Assembly (NCBI GenBank): GCA_046703545.1
Contig: JBJKSX010000011.1
Coordinates: 1 to 42,421 of the forward strand
Length of the DNA: 42,421 nt
From: JAJZOM01 sp046703545
Lineage (GTDB): Archaea > Thermoplasmatota > Thermoplasmata > Thermoplasmatales > Thermoplasmataceae
Direction of reading: 5' to 3'
The position numbers and the translations under genes are program-made. How positions within the stretch are numbered: position 1 is the stretch's first letter; each line of letters starts with the position of its first letter. Below, piece after piece: positions 41,292 to 42,421 of the stretch. The notes beneath the pieces were generated by a model that saw only the letters and a program-made list of their open reading frames with translations, made no database searches and had not been told where the DNA came from.

Positions 41292-42421
41292 TCAGTCGTA
41301 TGAGCGGTCTTCCCTGTAGTTATGGTAATTCATATAGGTCTCGCCGCGCTGGGAAAGTGTGTTTTCAGAGGACATGGCAACTCCCAGGTTTCCATAGTAT
41401 TTCTTTATCTTTTCCTCAACGGGGAGATACATTTGCAGGGCTTCGACCACGTCAGTCTTTTCGATGAGCTTGTTTCCCTTTGACACTGCGATATCTCCGG
41501 ATGCGCGTATCAAGCCGCCCAGTTCCCTGAGACGCAATGTGAGTGACTTGTCCTTGTGATCGATCTCTCTGGCTCTTCTAAGGCCTTCTTCTATGATGAT
41601 TTCGGCACCTTCCAGAACCATGTGGGGTATCTTTCCATCGGATATTATCTCCTGGGAGATGAACTGTAAGTATTTGATCCTGTTTTCCTTGTTGTCAGGC
41701 ATCGCAACTTCCATGAGCATTTCATACCCGCTTCCTACAATTCTGGACCTCAACGGGCTGAGAATATACTGGAGATCCTGGATGTTGCATGCTGCAACCA
41801 GTATGAACTCCGCTGGGACCTTGTCAACCCTGACACTTGCACCCGCACTCTGCGGATTTCTGCCAGTGATAGGGAAGCTCCTTTCCTGCATTGCTGTTAG
41901 TATGAACCTCTGCAGATTTCCCAGATGGGTGATCTCGTCAATGAACAGGACTCCTTCATGGGCTTCGTGAACAGCTCCGGATATAACCCTCTCGTATGGG
42001 AGGGTCCCAAGTTGTGGATGGCCTCCATATGGGTCATGCCTTACATCGCCAAGGAGTTCGGTTTCACTTGCACCGGTGGCCAGGACGAAAGGATTTCTGT
42101 CAATGGGGATGATGACCTTGCTGGGGCTCTTCTTCTCCATCTTTCTCCTTCTTTCCAGCGTCTTTTCATCAAGGACCCTGATCCTGTCTCCGTATTTCTC
42201 ATAGACAATGACCTCTTCCTTGTCCCCAACCCTTCTGGTTGAGGTGACTTTTTCCGTGTTGTTTGGAACACCGAAGGCGGCCCCAATCACATTGAAGACA
42301 TCACCAAAAGGTCCCTGTGTGGTGGTCTGTATCTTCTGGTTATTGCAGTTCGGGCATACCGCATCAGTCGGAGGCGAGTAAAATCCGCATCTCTGGCACC
42401 TGTAGCCCAGCCTCTCGGTGA
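41292..42421 (-). CDS. LonB-like AAA+ ATPase lacking a protease domain (5' end outside window)
   Basis: The frame is open to the window edge, so the N-terminus, including the Walker A motif, is missing. The visible part starts with a zinc ribbon (CQRC and CPNC, about 42405-42330), then GPFGDVFNVIGAAFG, Walker B in GVLFIDEITHL, sensor 1 in VAACNI, and the Arg finger in SPLRSRI. From HEGVLFIDE through LTLRLRELGGLIRASGDIA it follows archaeal LonB closely. It then stops about 60 residues later with a Tyr/Asn/Arg-rich tail and no Ser-Lys protease domain. It may be an unfoldase or regulatory paralogue of LonB. No membrane helix is visible in this part. Confidence 0.82.
   Translation of the reverse strand, partial: TERLGYRCQRCGFYSPPTDAVCPNCNNQKIQTTTQGPFGDVFNVIGAAFGVPNNTEKVTSTRRVGDKEEVIVYEKYGDRIRVLDEKTLERRRKMEKKSPSKVIIPIDRNPFVLATGASETELLGDVRHDPYGGHPQLGTLPYERVISGAVHEAHEGVLFIDEITHLGNLQRFILTAMQERSFPITGRNPQSAGASVRVDKVPAEFILVAACNIQDLQYILSPLRSRIVGSGYEMLMEVAMPDNKENRIKYLQFISQEIISDGKIPHMVLEGAEIIIEEGLRRAREIDHKDKSLTLRLRELGGLIRASGDIAVSKGNKLIEKTDVVEALQMYLPVEEKIKKYYGNLGVAMSSENTLSQRGETYMNYHNYREDRSYD

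Noticed and set aside
1..42421. CRISPR arrays, rRNA genes, further tRNA genes, integrase/attachment sites.
   Set aside because: No regularly spaced direct repeats, no other tRNA T-arm with a matching acceptor stem, and no rRNA-like stretches or integrase genes were found on reading both strands.

Overview
The window reads as the chromosome of a thermoacidophilic euryarchaeon of the Thermoplasmata, most likely the order Thermoplasmatales. The evidence is a large secreted thermopsin-type protease, a bacterio-opsin-activator type regulator, the archaeal repair protein NreA, the archaeal regulator family COG1395, an archaeal LonB-like AAA+ ATPase, a pre-tRNA-Trp with a box C/D-containing intron, and many promoters whose TATA box sits about 25 bases before the start codon (leaderless transcripts). 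This placement is inferred from gene content, not from a marker gene comparison.

Left edge (1-1604): a TnpB-family protein with hairpins at its 3' end, followed by tRNA-Trp(CCA). The 67-base tRNA intron carries recognisable C, D', C' and D boxes. Its two guides point exactly at positions 34 and 39 of the same tRNA.

Catabolic island (1660-11166): acetoacetate-decarboxylase-like protein, amidase, family III CoA-transferase, MFS carrier, metal-dependent amidohydrolase, isocitrate/methylisocitrate-lyase-type C-C lyase, aconitase-superfamily hydro-lyase in two subunits, and a hydantoinase/dihydropyrimidinase. Together they suggest uptake, ring or amide opening, hydration and cleavage of a small N-containing or branched dicarboxylic compound. 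The substrate cannot be read from the sequence. A second small catabolic operon (27043-29315) holds an SDR, a cyclase-family hydrolase and an HpcH/HpaI aldolase.

Sulfur block (11463-14445): ATP sulfurylase and a 4Fe-4S-type APS reductase form an operon that makes sulfite. Divergent from it is a ComA-like (phosphosulfolactate synthase-like) protein fused to a C-terminal winged helix. The short region between them contains a perfect 8-base inverted repeat with one arm next to each promoter. This is the most attractive candidate for an undescribed regulatory or metabolic system here.

Middle (14458-23852): DUF72 protein, NTF2-like protein, Bat-type regulator, radical SAM protein, Dam-type methylase without a visible restriction partner, small membrane proteins, two SAM methyltransferases, and the thermopsin-type protease with a beta-helix-like tail.

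Signalling cluster (23967-26972): a vWA protein and a PP2C phosphatase in one operon, meeting tail to tail a Ser/Thr kinase with a PH-like N-terminus. This resembles a TerY-P type phosphorylation triad.

Right part (29398-42421): metallophosphoesterase; NreA coupled to an SplB-like radical SAM protein; a cluster of unrecognised genes (32205-34533) including a 42-codon ORF; small regulators; ThpR; GcvH and RlmE; COG1395 regulator; an HTH plus ACT-like regulator; an M61 aminopeptidase with PDZ domain; and, cut by the window edge, a LonB-like ATPase that ends without a protease domain. All calls come from reading motifs by eye; no database searches were run.
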